DNA from: Polyangia bacterium
GTDB lineage: Bacteria; Myxococcota_A; Polyangia; Nannocystales; Nannocystaceae
Direction: 5' to 3'
DNA length: 64,000 bases
Assembly (NCBI GenBank): GCA_030430565.1
Contig: JAUIKS010000049.1
Coordinates: 1 to 64,000 of the forward strand
Part shown: positions 34,505 through 43,174 of the stretch, piece after piece
How the letters are laid out: each line of letters starts with the position of its first letter
How positions within the stretch are numbered: position 1 is the first letter of the stretch
The notes under the pieces: generated by a model
What the model saw: only the letters and a program-made list of their open reading frames with translations
What the model was told of the DNA's origin: nothing
The model's database searches: none
Made by a program: the position numbers and the translations under genes

Positions 34505-37500
34505 CTACTTCCGCCCCTTCGAGTGGGTCAGGCGCTTGGGGATGACGGCGGGCGGGGGCGGGGGCGGCAGCGGCTTGTTGCCATGCAGCGCCTCCGTGTC
34601 GACCTTGGGCACCACGATCGCGCCGCTCGACTCGTTGTGTGACTTGGCCCTCGGCGCGTCGGTCTCGTGGACCTGGGCCGCGCTGTCGGGGATCGGCAGC
34701 AGCGGCTTCGGCTCGAACACCCGGCGCATGCGCGGATCGGAGGCGGCGGCGAGCGAGAGGCCGGCGCCCGAGATCCCGGCGCCCGAGGCCTCTGAGTCGC
34801 CGCTGACCCGCACGCTGCCGCTGATCGACGGGCCCGTCGACAGGATCCTGCGCTTCTTGGGCGGCGGGCTGCCAGCGGCCGCGCGCGCGGCCTCGGCGAT
34901 CGCGTAGCTCCCGGAGTTGGTCACGCCGATGGCGGTCGACTCGGCGTCCTCGAGGCCCTCGATCATCCCGCGCTCAAACGAGACGGAGGAGGGTACGTCC
35001 CAGCTCCCGCGCGGCTGGGAGCTGGCGGGGCTGTCGAGCTCATCGTCGCGCGGGGGCGCGGGCTCGGGCTCTGGGGGGGCGGCGGGCACCGGCGCGACGC
35101 CGACGATCGGCGTCATCGTCCGCTCGCGGCCGCGCGGCGCCGCCGGCGTCGTCGCCTGCTCGGGCGCCGTCGCCCGCGCCTGCGAGCCGCCGGCGTGCGA
35201 GCCGCTGCCGATCGCGGTCTGGTTATGACCTGGCGGATAAGACATGCGGTTTGAACCGCCGCCGCCGCCCGGACCGCCTCCTGCGCCCGGTCCGCTCGGG
35301 CCGCCCCCGGTGCCGGGTCCGCCGCCGCCGCCCTTGGGCGGCGCGCCGATCTCGATCGTCCGCCACAGCCCGCCGGCGGTGACGCTGCGCCAGGCCCACG
35401 GCATCCAGCGGACCAGCGACCAGGCCAGCCACAGCGCCCACAGCAGCATCGCGCCCCGGTAGAAGAGCAGCAGCGAGACCGAGTAGACCTCGGGCCGCGG
35501 CGCCGCGTCGCCGACGCGGTCCTGGTACCAGATGAGGTCGTTGCGGTACGAGCCGTTGCCCGCGATCTGCATGTCAGGCTGCCCGAGCAGCCCCTGCTGC
35601 ACCGCGACGATCAGGATGAACACCGCGAGCAGCGAGAGGCCGAGCATCGCCAGCTGGATCAGGTCAAACAGCGCGGGGTGGATCTTCCACTGGGCGACCC
35701 GCCGTCGCCAGCCGAGCGCGAGCAGCCACAGGACCACGAAGACCGCGACCCAGTAGGGGATCGCCGAGAGCCCGAGGCCGAGCAGGAACCATTGGTGGCC
35801 GCGCAGCGGCGTCATCCGCAGGCGACCGAGCACGATCGCCAGGATCAGCAGCACGACGAGCGAGCTCCAAAACAGCACCGCCGGGCCGAGCCGCGGGCCC
35901 TGCACCCACAGGATCCAGCGGTCGCGCGGGAAGTAGACCCGGACCTTGTAGTTGACGACCGAGACGTTGCCCTCGTCCTTGAGCGCGAGCTTGAGCTCCG
36001 GCGCGCGGTAGCGCGTCCCGAGCTTCACGGGCTCGCGCCAGTCGAGCTCGACGTTCTGGGCGCCGGGGATCAGCGGGATGCGGACGCGCCGCTCCTCCTG
36101 GCCGATCGCCTTCTCCTGCCCGTTGATGCGCACGCCCTGCAGCTGCGCGCGCTTGGGCAGCTCGATGGTGTGATAGCCGCCGCGGCTGCTGCGGATCACG
36201 AAGGAGAGCGTCGCGTCGGTCGCCCGCAGGCCCGGCGAGAGCCGCAGGTCCGCGCTGTCGATCGTGCGCGTCTGCCCCGAGACGCCCTCGGGGCGCGAGA
36301 TCTTCAGCTCGACGATCTCGGCCGGCCACGGGCGCCACTCTCGCTGGCCCTCGTCGCCCTGTGAGACGATCGGGATGCCGTCGCTGTCGAGGTGCCACAG
36401 CGGGCCGACCTCGAGGCGCCAGACCTCGACCCAGGGCTGCGCGGCCGCGGCCTTGAGCACGATCGCGTCGCTCACCTGCAGCGACGAGCTCCACTCGACG
36501 ACGCGCTGGTCGGGCGCCATGTTGACGAGCACCTTGCCGTCCTCGACGCGCATGCGCTCGCTCGTCACGGACTCCCCGGGCAGCAGCGGCACCGAGACGA
36601 CGACCGCCGCGCCGGTCGGGGTCACCCGGACGACGCGCGTCGTCATGACCCACGAGAGGCCGAGCGTCAGCTCGCGCTCGACCGTGACGAAGGGCGGCAG
36701 CGGGCCCATCTCGAGGGTCTGCGGCGCCTCCTCGCCGGCCTTGTGCACGCGCGTGAGCTGGAGGTTGTCGTCGGCGAGGCCGTCCTCGTGGATGCCCTCG
36801 ATCGTCCAGCCGTCGGCGCGCGCCGTGACGTGATGCGGCTTGAGCGGGAGCCCGAGCTGCACGGTCTCGCGCGCCGGCAGCGGCCCGTCGAGCACGATCT
36901 GGTGACGGCCGGGCTCGAGGTCGAGCCACAGCGTGCCGCCGCTGTCGCGCGCGAGGCCGAGCGCGGGCGCGCCCTTCAGCGGCGGCAGCGAGGCCGGCTC
37001 GCCGTCGGCGCCGGGCTTCTCGCGACCGCGGCGCCTGTCTCTTCGGCCACTACCCTCAGGCGCGTCCGCGGACGCGCTCGCGGGCGCCGGCGCGGCCGCG
37101 GCCGGCCGGGTGACGTCGCCGTCGACGACCACCGCGCTCGGGAGCCACTGCGCGGCGCCGCCGGGCAGCGGGATCGCGACGTGCGCGGCCGTGTGCACCT
37201 CCATGCGGATCCGCAGCCCGGCGCCCGCCGCCTCGAGCTCCATGCGCGGGCTGGTCGCGCAGCCAGGTAGACACGAGGGCCGCTCGGCCACGCGCTCGGC
37301 GAGCTGCTGGAGCAGCGCGTCCGAGGGGTAGCCCTGGTCCGCGCGGGCCTCGGCGGGCATCAGCAGGCTGCCCGCGGCGCCGAGGCACAGCAGCACGCTC
37401 GCCGCCGCCGCGCCCGGCTTCGCGCCCGCGCCCGCGCCCTTCGTCTTGCGTCGCCGGGGTCGGAACACGCCGAACACCGCGAGCACCAGCGCGATCATGA

Positions 37501-39754
37501 AGACGACGCGGACGAACGCGAGGATCATGTTGATCTGCGGCGCGAGCAGGTACAGCGTGATCTCCTGCTGACGGTTGACCGGGCCGCTCCAGTCGAGGTG
37601 CACCGAGCGCCAGCGCCAGCTGGGCACGCCGGGCCCCGTCTGGACCACGGTGTTGGCGTCGTACTCCCGCAGCTGCTGGCGCTTGAGCGCGAGCCGGGAG
37701 CGCGAGATCGAGCTCACCTCGCCGAGCGCGCGCTTGCCTTTCTTGCCCGCCACGGTCTGATCCTCGAGCAGGTCGCCGACCTCTTCGAAGTCCTCGGCGA
37801 AGCGGACGTCTTTCTCGCGCTCGTCCATCTTCTTATCGGAGGGCTTCGTGTCGACCATCGGCTCGGGCTCCGGCGGCGGCGCCGGCATGTCGGCCGCCGC
37901 CGCGTTCTCGGGCATCGGCGCCGCGGCCGTCTGCGCCACCGCGTCATCCTTGTAGACCCCTGGCGCCGCCAGCCCGAGCAGCCCGCGGCTGAGCTCGCCG
38001 CCGCGCTTCTCGAGCGCCGGGTAGAGCCCGCCGTTGACCTGCTGCACGCAGAAGGCCGTGGTCATGACCGCGAGGATGATCAGCGTCAGCCAGCGGTAGA
38101 CCGAGACGAGCTTGCGCAGCGTCCCCGGCGGGAGCGCGCGGTGCAGCGCCTCGCCGACGAGCACGAAGATAAAGATGACCTGCGGCGCCATCCACTCGGG
38201 GAAGCACAGCCCGAGCGTGACGAGCGAGAGCAGCGTCCAGCCGGCGCCGAACAGCCGCCCGATCGCGATCGAGATCACGAGCGCGAGGAAGATGTCGAGC
38301 AGCGACCAGCCCTGCACCCAGGTCTCGTCCACCTCGTCGACGCCGCTCGCGTGCAGCAGCCGCCAGCCGGGCGGGAGGTGCAGCGTGCCGTCGACCTCGT
38401 GGAAGTCGTGGTCCCAGTCGACCGCCGAGATCCGCACGACGCCGCGGCCGTCGTCGCCCGGCACGCGGATGTCGGCCGAGAGGTTGAGGCTGCGCTGCCG
38501 CAGCTCGACGCCGGTCGTGTAGGCGTCGTTGTCGCGGTAGGTGATCGGCAGGTCCTTGCCCGAGATCGTGACGCGCCCGAGCTTGCCCGGCGGGCGCATG
38601 TCGAGGCGCCACGCGTTGTGCACCTGCCCGGTGATGCGATCGCGCACGGTCAGGCTGCTGCCGGCGAAGTCGAGCCACCACTCGCGCCGCAGCGTCAGGC
38701 GATCGGGCCCGCGATCGACCTCCCCGCGGCGGCGCTCGATCAGCTGCAGCGCCTCGCCAGGCGCGAGGCGGTAGGCCGGGAAGCGCTTCCACTCGTCGGG
38801 CAGCAGCGTCTGCTGCGGATCGATGGGCGCGCCGCCCGAGACGTCGACCTCGTGCAGGCTCGGGGACGCCTCGTAGGCCCAGATCTCCTCGGGCGCCCAC
38901 GGGCCGCCGGCGGCGGCCGGCAGCGCGAGCTCCTTGACCGGGCCGTCGTGGCGCGCGTCGATCGAGATGACCCATCGACCAGGGCGGACCTGCACGCGCA
39001 GGCGGCCGTCGGGCTCGATGCGCGCGGGCAGCTCGCTCGTCACCGACATCGGCGTGAAGCCCTGGAGCGCGGTCTTGGCGAGCAGCTCCTCGCGGTTCTT
39101 GCCCGAGGCGTTGAGCTCGACGCGGGTCGTGATGACGACCGGGATCGCGTCCTGGATCTTGCGGTTGACCACGAGCTCCAGGAAGTCCTCCTCGGTGCCC
39201 TCCTCGACGCGCCGGTTGAGCCACAGCGCGCCGCTCGCGTCGCGCTGCGGGTAGGGCACGTCCTGGCCGGCGAGCCTGAGCGTCAGCAGCCCGGTCTCGG
39301 GCGGGACCTCGAGGCGCTCGGGCGTGCTGTCCCACATAAACTTCCCGGTGATCGCGTGGGTCCCGGGGCTCAGCTCGACGCCGGGTCGATCGCCGCGGGT
39401 CACGACCACCGCCGACGCGCCGTCGACCGTGACCTCCTGCGGCCAGCGCCGCGCGTCGCCGGGCAGCGGCACCCAGCCCTTGGTGTAGACGCGCCAGCTC
39501 TGGCTGAAGCGCCCGCCCTTGTCGCCGAGGTCGAGCTCGAGGCGCGCGGGCCACTGGCAGCGTCGCGCCTCGCCGGCGCTGTCGTTGATAAACGGGCACG
39601 CGACCTCGGGCTTGTCGTGCTGGATCCAGGGGATCCACTCTCGCAGCGACGTCGGGATCTCGCGCGGCTCGAGCGGCGCCGCGGCGGCCCGTGACCACGG
39701 ACCGGCGACGCACCACACGAGCAGCACCACCAAAAGCGAGACGTAGCGCTTCAC
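34505..39754 (-). CDS. Very large membrane protein with duplicated beta-rich domains and disordered tail
   Basis: 1749 residues. Signal peptide (MKRYVSLLVVLLVWCVAGPW), then a long beta-rich periplasmic part with SWRVYTKGWVPLPGD, ALWLNRRVEEG, LVVNRKIQDAIPVVITTRVE and a cluster of four membrane helices near 505-620 (LLDIFLALVISIAIGRLFG, WLTLIILAVMTTAFCVQQV). A second similar periplasmic part begins near 830 (RPSCLPGCATSPRMEL, TLWLDLEPGRHQIVLDG, ERELTLGLSWVMTTRVVRV) and is followed by another membrane cluster near 1300-1480 (VLFWSSLVVLLILAIVLGRL). The tail of about 260 residues is Gly, Pro and Ser rich and probably cytoplasmic. The two halves look like an internal duplication. Large proteins of this plan occur in Proteobacteria without known function. 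Confidence 0.8.
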   Translation of the reverse strand: MKRYVSLLVVLLVWCVAGPWSRAAAAPLEPREIPTSLREWIPWIQHDKPEVACPFINDSAGEARRCQWPARLELDLGDKGGRFSQSWRVYTKGWVPLPGDARRWPQEVTVDGASAVVVTRGDRPGVELSPGTHAITGKFMWDSTPERLEVPPETGLLTLRLAGQDVPYPQRDASGALWLNRRVEEGTEEDFLELVVNRKIQDAIPVVITTRVELNASGKNREELLAKTALQGFTPMSVTSELPARIEPDGRLRVQVRPGRWVISIDARHDGPVKELALPAAAGGPWAPEEIWAYEASPSLHEVDVSGGAPIDPQQTLLPDEWKRFPAYRLAPGEALQLIERRRGEVDRGPDRLTLRREWWLDFAGSSLTVRDRITGQVHNAWRLDMRPPGKLGRVTISGKDLPITYRDNDAYTTGVELRQRSLNLSADIRVPGDDGRGVVRISAVDWDHDFHEVDGTLHLPPGWRLLHASGVDEVDETWVQGWSLLDIFLALVISIAIGRLFGAGWTLLSLVTLGLCFPEWMAPQVIFIFVLVGEALHRALPPGTLRKLVSVYRWLTLIILAVMTTAFCVQQVNGGLYPALEKRGGELSRGLLGLAAPGVYKDDAVAQTAAAPMPENAAAADMPAPPPEPEPMVDTKPSDKKMDEREKDVRFAEDFEEVGDLLEDQTVAGKKGKRALGEVSSISRSRLALKRQQLREYDANTVVQTGPGVPSWRWRSVHLDWSGPVNRQQEITLYLLAPQINMILAFVRVVFMIALVLAVFGVFRPRRRKTKGAGAGAKPGAAAASVLLCLGAAGSLLMPAEARADQGYPSDALLQQLAERVAERPSCLPGCATSPRMELEAAGAGLRIRMEVHTAAHVAIPLPGGAAQWLPSAVVVDGDVTRPAAAAPAPASASADAPEGSGRRDRRRGREKPGADGEPASLPPLKGAPALGLARDSGGTLWLDLEPGRHQIVLDGPLPARETVQLGLPLKPHHVTARADGWTIEGIHEDGLADDNLQLTRVHKAGEEAPQTLEMGPLPPFVTVERELTLGLSWVMTTRVVRVTPTGAAVVVSVPLLPGESVTSERMRVEDGKVLVNMAPDQRVVEWSSSLQVSDAIVLKAAAAQPWVEVWRLEVGPLWHLDSDGIPIVSQGDEGQREWRPWPAEIVELKISRPEGVSGQTRTIDSADLRLSPGLRATDATLSFVIRSSRGGYHTIELPKRAQLQGVRINGQEKAIGQEERRVRIPLIPGAQNVELDWREPVKLGTRYRAPELKLALKDEGNVSVVNYKVRVYFPRDRWILWVQGPRLGPAVLFWSSLVVLLILAIVLGRLRMTPLRGHQWFLLGLGLSAIPYWVAVFVVLWLLALGWRRRVAQWKIHPALFDLIQLAMLGLSLLAVFILIVAVQQGLLGQPDMQIAGNGSYRNDLIWYQDRVGDAAPRPEVYSVSLLLFYRGAMLLWALWLAWSLVRWMPWAWRSVTAGGLWRTIEIGAPPKGGGGGPGTGGGPSGPGAGGGPGGGGGSNRMSYPPGHNQTAIGSGSHAGGSQARATAPEQATTPAAPRGRERTMTPIVGVAPVPAAPPEPEPAPPRDDELDSPASSQPRGSWDVPSSVSFERGMIEGLEDAESTAIGVTNSGSYAIAEAARAAAGSPPPKKRRILSTGPSISGSVRVSGDSEASGAGISGAGLSLAAASDPRMRRVFEPKPLLPIPDSAAQVHETDAPRAKSHNESSGAIVVPKVDTEALHGNKPLPPPPPPAVIPKRLTHSKGRK

Positions 39755-39926
39755 CGCAAGAGGTTACCCCGGGACCACGCGGCGCACGCGACTCCCAAAC
39801 GCGCAACCGTACGCGCGACGACCTCGCGGACGCGCGTTCGCGCGCCTGGGGACGCGCGATCTGGCTGCATATGCAGGTTCTATGACGCGGCGAGGCGCGC
39901 TCGCGCTCGGCGCTCGCCCGCGCCGC

Positions 39927-40346
39927 TCAGCCCTCGCCGTCGAGGCGGGCGCGCAGCGAGCCGTCGGCCAGCGCCGCGCGGGTCTCTTCGAAGCCGCCGA
40001 TCAAGACGCCGCGCACGAACACCTGGGGGAACAGCGGCCAGCCGCTCCACATCTTGATCGCGAGCCGGCGCCGCCACTGGCTGAGGTAGCTGCCGTACTC
40101 GAGGTAGCGAAACTCGACCCCGGCCTCCGAGAGCGCGCGGCGAGCTTTCTTGACGAAGGGGTTTTGGGCCATGCCGACCACGACGACCGGATCGCTCGCC
40201 ACGGCGTCGCGGACCTCGCCGACGACATCGGCGTGGAAGCGCGCGATCGTCTCGCTGACGTGGGGGGTGTAGCCGTCGTGAAGCGGACGCGCCGAGGCCG
40301 AGCTGGGAGGGGTCGAGCTAGAGGTGGTCATCGCGGGCGCGACCAT
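39927..40346 (-). CDS. Glutaredoxin-fold protein without active-site cysteines
   Basis: After about 25 disordered residues the sequence matches monothiol glutaredoxins: ETIARFHADVVGEVRDAV, PVVVVGMAQNPFVKKARRAL, FRYLEYGSYLSQWRRRLAIK, WSGWPLFPQVFVRGVLIGGFEE. In glutaredoxins the fourth helix start is C-P-x-C or C-G-F-S; here it is N62-P63-F64-V65, so both redox cysteines are gone. The P-Q-V-F-V-x-G-x-x-I-G-G glutathione loop is kept (normally P-Q-I-F-I). It could still bind glutathione or act as an adaptor, but cannot be a thiol oxidoreductase. Start ATG 40346 or ATG 40331. Lies between two larger leftward genes; no shared operon evident. Confidence 0.8.
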   Translation of the reverse strand: MVAPAMTTSSSTPPSSASARPLHDGYTPHVSETIARFHADVVGEVRDAVASDPVVVVGMAQNPFVKKARRALSEAGVEFRYLEYGSYLSQWRRRLAIKMWSGWPLFPQVFVRGVLIGGFEETRAALADGSLRARLDGEG

Positions 40347-40464
40347 ACGGCCGAAGAACAGGCGCTCGCAAGCGCGCCGAGATCGCGCGCAAAAACCCGA
40401 GGGCCCGTCAAGGGCCCCCGGGGACTCGCGCCGCGTGTCGAGGCGGCGCTCGTGCGCGCCGAGG

Positions 40465-42036
40465 CTAGTCGCAGAGCTGGACCACGCCCACCGCGTCGCC
40501 GTAGGGCTCCATGATGAAGAGCGTGTCGTTGTGGATCACGATCTTCTGCGGTCGGCTCGGCATCTCCGCCCAGTCGTCGGTCGTGAGCGCCTGACGGGCG
40601 TCGACCGAGAGCGCCTGGTCGTCCCACTTGACGCGGAGCAGCCCGCTCTCGCTGTTGGCGACGTAGAGCGTGTCGCCGCGGCGGACCACCTGGAACGCGC
40701 CGTCCTCGGCGTCGAAGGCGGAGATCACCGGGACATCCGCGAGCTTCTTCACGCGACCTGTCTCATTGTCCATGTACTCGAGGAAGCCGCCCTCGACGTG
40801 CTGGTACGGGCCCTGCTCCGGAAGCTCGCCGCGCGCGTCTCGCTCGGCGCCCGGAGGCAGCGGCGTGGCGCCGGTGATGTCCGACGGACCCGACGGGCGG
40901 CTCGGCGTCGGCGCGCTCCCGGTGATGTCCGAAGGGCCATCCATGCCCGGCCTCGCCGGCGCCGTGAGCTCCGAAGGGCCGTCGGGGGTCGGCGTCGGTC
41001 GGTCGGTGATGTCGGACGGCCCGTCGGGGGTCGGCGTCGCCGGCGTCGTGACATCGCTCGGCCCCAGCGGTGGCACGTACATCGTCGGCTGGTTGGTCTC
41101 GGGGATCAGCCAGCCGTTGCGGATCAGGATCGGCGTCTGCGGGTTCCCGAGCGTCTCGACCTCGTTGATCACGCCGGAGCTCCGCATCGGCAGCAGCGAG
41201 AGGCCGACGCTCGAGCTGGCCACGATCGCGCGGTTGTTGTCGATGTCGAGCGCGACCGCGTTCGGGTGGATCGGCGTCTCGCCGTGGCCGTAGGTGTTGC
41301 GGGCGACGATGCCCAGACCGCGGGCCTCGTGCTTGCCGAAGATCACGCCCTGCGGGCCGGCGACCACGAAGTCCTCCCCGACCGCGTCGATGGCGCTGGC
41401 GCGCTCACCGATCTGGATGTGATCGCCGAGCGCCCACGCGCTCGGGAAGCCAGACTCCGGCTTGTCCGTGATGTCGCCGGGGTGACCGCTCCGCGTCTTG
41501 ATGTCCTCGGGGGGAGAGGGCGGGCTCGAGCGGGGCACGATCGCCGCGACCAGGTGCTCGCGCTCCCCGTCGCCGCGCGCCGCGACGGCGGCGAAGCCGT
41601 GGGCGGTCGCCGCGATCTCGCCGAAGCCGCCGTTCATGCCGAGCTCGAGCGCGTTGACGCGGCCGACGTTGACCGGCTTGCGCGACGCGCGAACGTCCCA
41701 CAGCTCGACGGCGTTGGGGGTGACCAGCGCGAGCACGCCGTTCTCATCCACGGACATGTCCGTGTAACCACCCAGGCCCTCGATCAGCCCCATCGGCCGC
41801 CAGCCGTCGGTGCAGGTCGCGCCCGAGGGCGACACGATATCGTCCGCGGGATCGGCGGGGACCGGCGAGAGACGCTCTTCGACGTCCCCCTCCCCGAATC
41901 CGTCGGCGCCGTTGGGGCACGCGGTCGTCAGGACCGCGGTCGCCAGACCGCCGCCGATCACGAAGCCGAGGGAGAGCACGCTCCACCAGGACTTGAAGAT
42001 TCCGTTGCTGTTTCCGCTGTTGCTGCTCGCGTCCAT
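40465..42036 (-). CDS. Lipoprotein/secreted beta-propeller-like protein with GPSDIT repeats
   Basis: N-terminal hydrophobic helix ending LATAVLTTAC (possible lipobox). Residues about 75-280 read as blade-like strands (YTDMSVDENGVLALVTPNAVELWDVR, VDALGEDFVVAGPQGVIF type patterns) and the end resumes them (AFQVVRRGDTLYVANSESGL, QKIVIHNDTLFIMEPYGDAV). Between lies a Pro-rich insert, about 310-385, with five GPSDIT-like steps (GPSDVT, GPSDIT, GPSELT, GPSDIT, GPSDIT) spaced 13-17 residues, plus an earlier HPGDIT. LVIVD-type or WD-like propeller is likely. Surface-exposed by inference. The repeated GPSDIT insert may be a flexible stalk or recognition element. Confidence 0.65.
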   Translation of the reverse strand: MDASSNSGNSNGIFKSWWSVLSLGFVIGGGLATAVLTTACPNGADGFGEGDVEERLSPVPADPADDIVSPSGATCTDGWRPMGLIEGLGGYTDMSVDENGVLALVTPNAVELWDVRASRKPVNVGRVNALELGMNGGFGEIAATAHGFAAVAARGDGEREHLVAAIVPRSSPPSPPEDIKTRSGHPGDITDKPESGFPSAWALGDHIQIGERASAIDAVGEDFVVAGPQGVIFGKHEARGLGIVARNTYGHGETPIHPNAVALDIDNNRAIVASSSVGLSLLPMRSSGVINEVETLGNPQTPILIRNGWLIPETNQPTMYVPPLGPSDVTTPATPTPDGPSDITDRPTPTPDGPSELTAPARPGMDGPSDITGSAPTPSRPSGPSDITGATPLPPGAERDARGELPEQGPYQHVEGGFLEYMDNETGRVKKLADVPVISAFDAEDGAFQVVRRGDTLYVANSESGLLRVKWDDQALSVDARQALTTDDWAEMPSRPQKIVIHNDTLFIMEPYGDAVGVVQLCD

Positions 42037-42238
42037 GTCCGACCTCGCTTCCTTCGCCCGTCGGGTTGTCCGCCGGCGCGTGTACTAGCGATTGCACTCG
42101 GCGTGCCACTCTTCGCGACGGCGACGTTTGCCCCGTTAGACGGCGTTTCTGCGGCGCTCGGACGGATCCGCGTGTTTGTGCGCGCAGGCGACAGCGGCTC
42201 TCGTCGGGGCGAGCTCGGTGAAATCCCGACAGCCGACG

Positions 42239-42264
42239 AAAAAATTTCCCGACTTCGTCGCGGG
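42239..42264 (-). terminator. Possible intrinsic terminator of the TerB-Coq4/APH operon
   Basis: Reading leftward just after the APH-like stop codon (42269), a short hairpin (CCCG...CGGG, with an inner CGAC-GAA-GTCG option) is followed by AAA and six T residues (A-run at 42239-42244 on the + strand). The stem is short, so this is tentative. Confidence 0.4.
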
Positions 42265-42268
42265 TCGA

Positions 42269-43174
42269 TCACGCGAGCGCGAGCTCGACCGCGTCGAGGC
42301 CACGCTCGAGGTACTCGCGGTCGCGGTGGGCGTGGGCCCAGGCGACCGTGGCGACCCCGTGCAGCGCGACGAACCACGCGAGCGCGGGGTCCAGCTGGCC
42401 GCGCTGGCGATAGACCGCGCGCCCGTAGCCGCGCCCGAAGGCCTCGGCGCCCGCGGGTCGACGGCGCCAGCGGCCGCACGCGAGCTTGACCAGGTCGCTC
42501 GCCCAGGCGTCGGGGCGCGCGTGTTCGAAGTCGAGGACGACGAGCCGGCGCGCGGGGTCTCCTGGCCCTTCAGACACAAGCCAATTGTGCGGGCCGAAGT
42601 CGCGGTGGCAGGGCGTGCGCGGCGTCCCGGCGAGCGCGTCCGGCTGCCCGTAGCGCCTGCGGAGCGCCGCGCGCGAGCCTCGATCGAGCGCCGGCTCGGC
42701 CCGCCGAAGCGCGGCCTCGAGGCGCTGGGCCGCCGCGCTGACCAAGGGCAGCGGGTCGTCGTCGTCTGCGGGCAGCCCGTGGAGCGCGCGCAGGAACGCG
42801 CCGGCCATGTGGTCCCACGCGAGCGCGTCTGGCTCGCGCGCTCGCTGCGGGCGCGCGCCGGGCTCATCGGACAGCAGCAAGACGCGATCGTCGTCGAGCG
42901 CCGCGAGCAGGCGGGGGGTCGTCACGCCGCTGCCGGCGAGGCGGGCGCGCAGCGCCGGGCACCACCGACGGTACGCGGCGCGCTCCTGGGTGAAGGCGCG
43001 GGCGCCCGTCGAGCGCTTGACGATCCATGAGCCCGCGCCGCTGCGGACACGGAACACGCGCGCGGAGGCGTGGGCGCCCGCGAGCGGCGTCCACGTCAGC
43101 GCCTCAGCCCGCCCGAGCCCGAGCGCGCGTCGGACTCGCGCCTCGAGGCGCCGCGCGTCAGCTACGGCGCTCAC
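42269..43174 (-). CDS. Aminoglycoside-phosphotransferase-fold kinase
   Basis: APH/choline-kinase type of the protein-kinase-like superfamily: SWIVKRSTGARAFTQERAAY (ATP-binding Lys and Glu), VLLLSDEPG hinge, the catalytic loop TPCHRDFGPHNWLV and the metal site VVLDFEHARPDAWASDLVKL. It is complete at 301 residues. Substrate unknown; antibiotic resistance is not implied, because chromosomal APH-fold enzymes act on many small alcohols. The start GTG 43174 overlaps the stop of the TerB-Coq4 fusion gene (GTGA, 43171-43174), so the two proteins are made together. Coq4 proteins work with the kinase-like COQ8/UbiB in ubiquinone synthesis, so the pairing with an APH-fold kinase may be meaningful (inference). 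Confidence 0.85.
   Translation of the reverse strand: MSAVADARRLEARVRRALGLGRAEALTWTPLAGAHASARVFRVRSGAGSWIVKRSTGARAFTQERAAYRRWCPALRARLAGSGVTTPRLLAALDDDRVLLLSDEPGARPQRAREPDALAWDHMAGAFLRALHGLPADDDDPLPLVSAAAQRLEAALRRAEPALDRGSRAALRRRYGQPDALAGTPRTPCHRDFGPHNWLVSEGPGDPARRLVVLDFEHARPDAWASDLVKLACGRWRRRPAGAEAFGRGYGRAVYRQRGQLDPALAWFVALHGVATVAWAHAHRDREYLERGLDAVELALA

Noticed and set aside
42269..43174. Aminoglycoside resistance gene
   Set aside because: The APH fold is clear, but substrate cannot be read from motifs, and coupling to a Coq4-like gene suggests a housekeeping or metabolic role.
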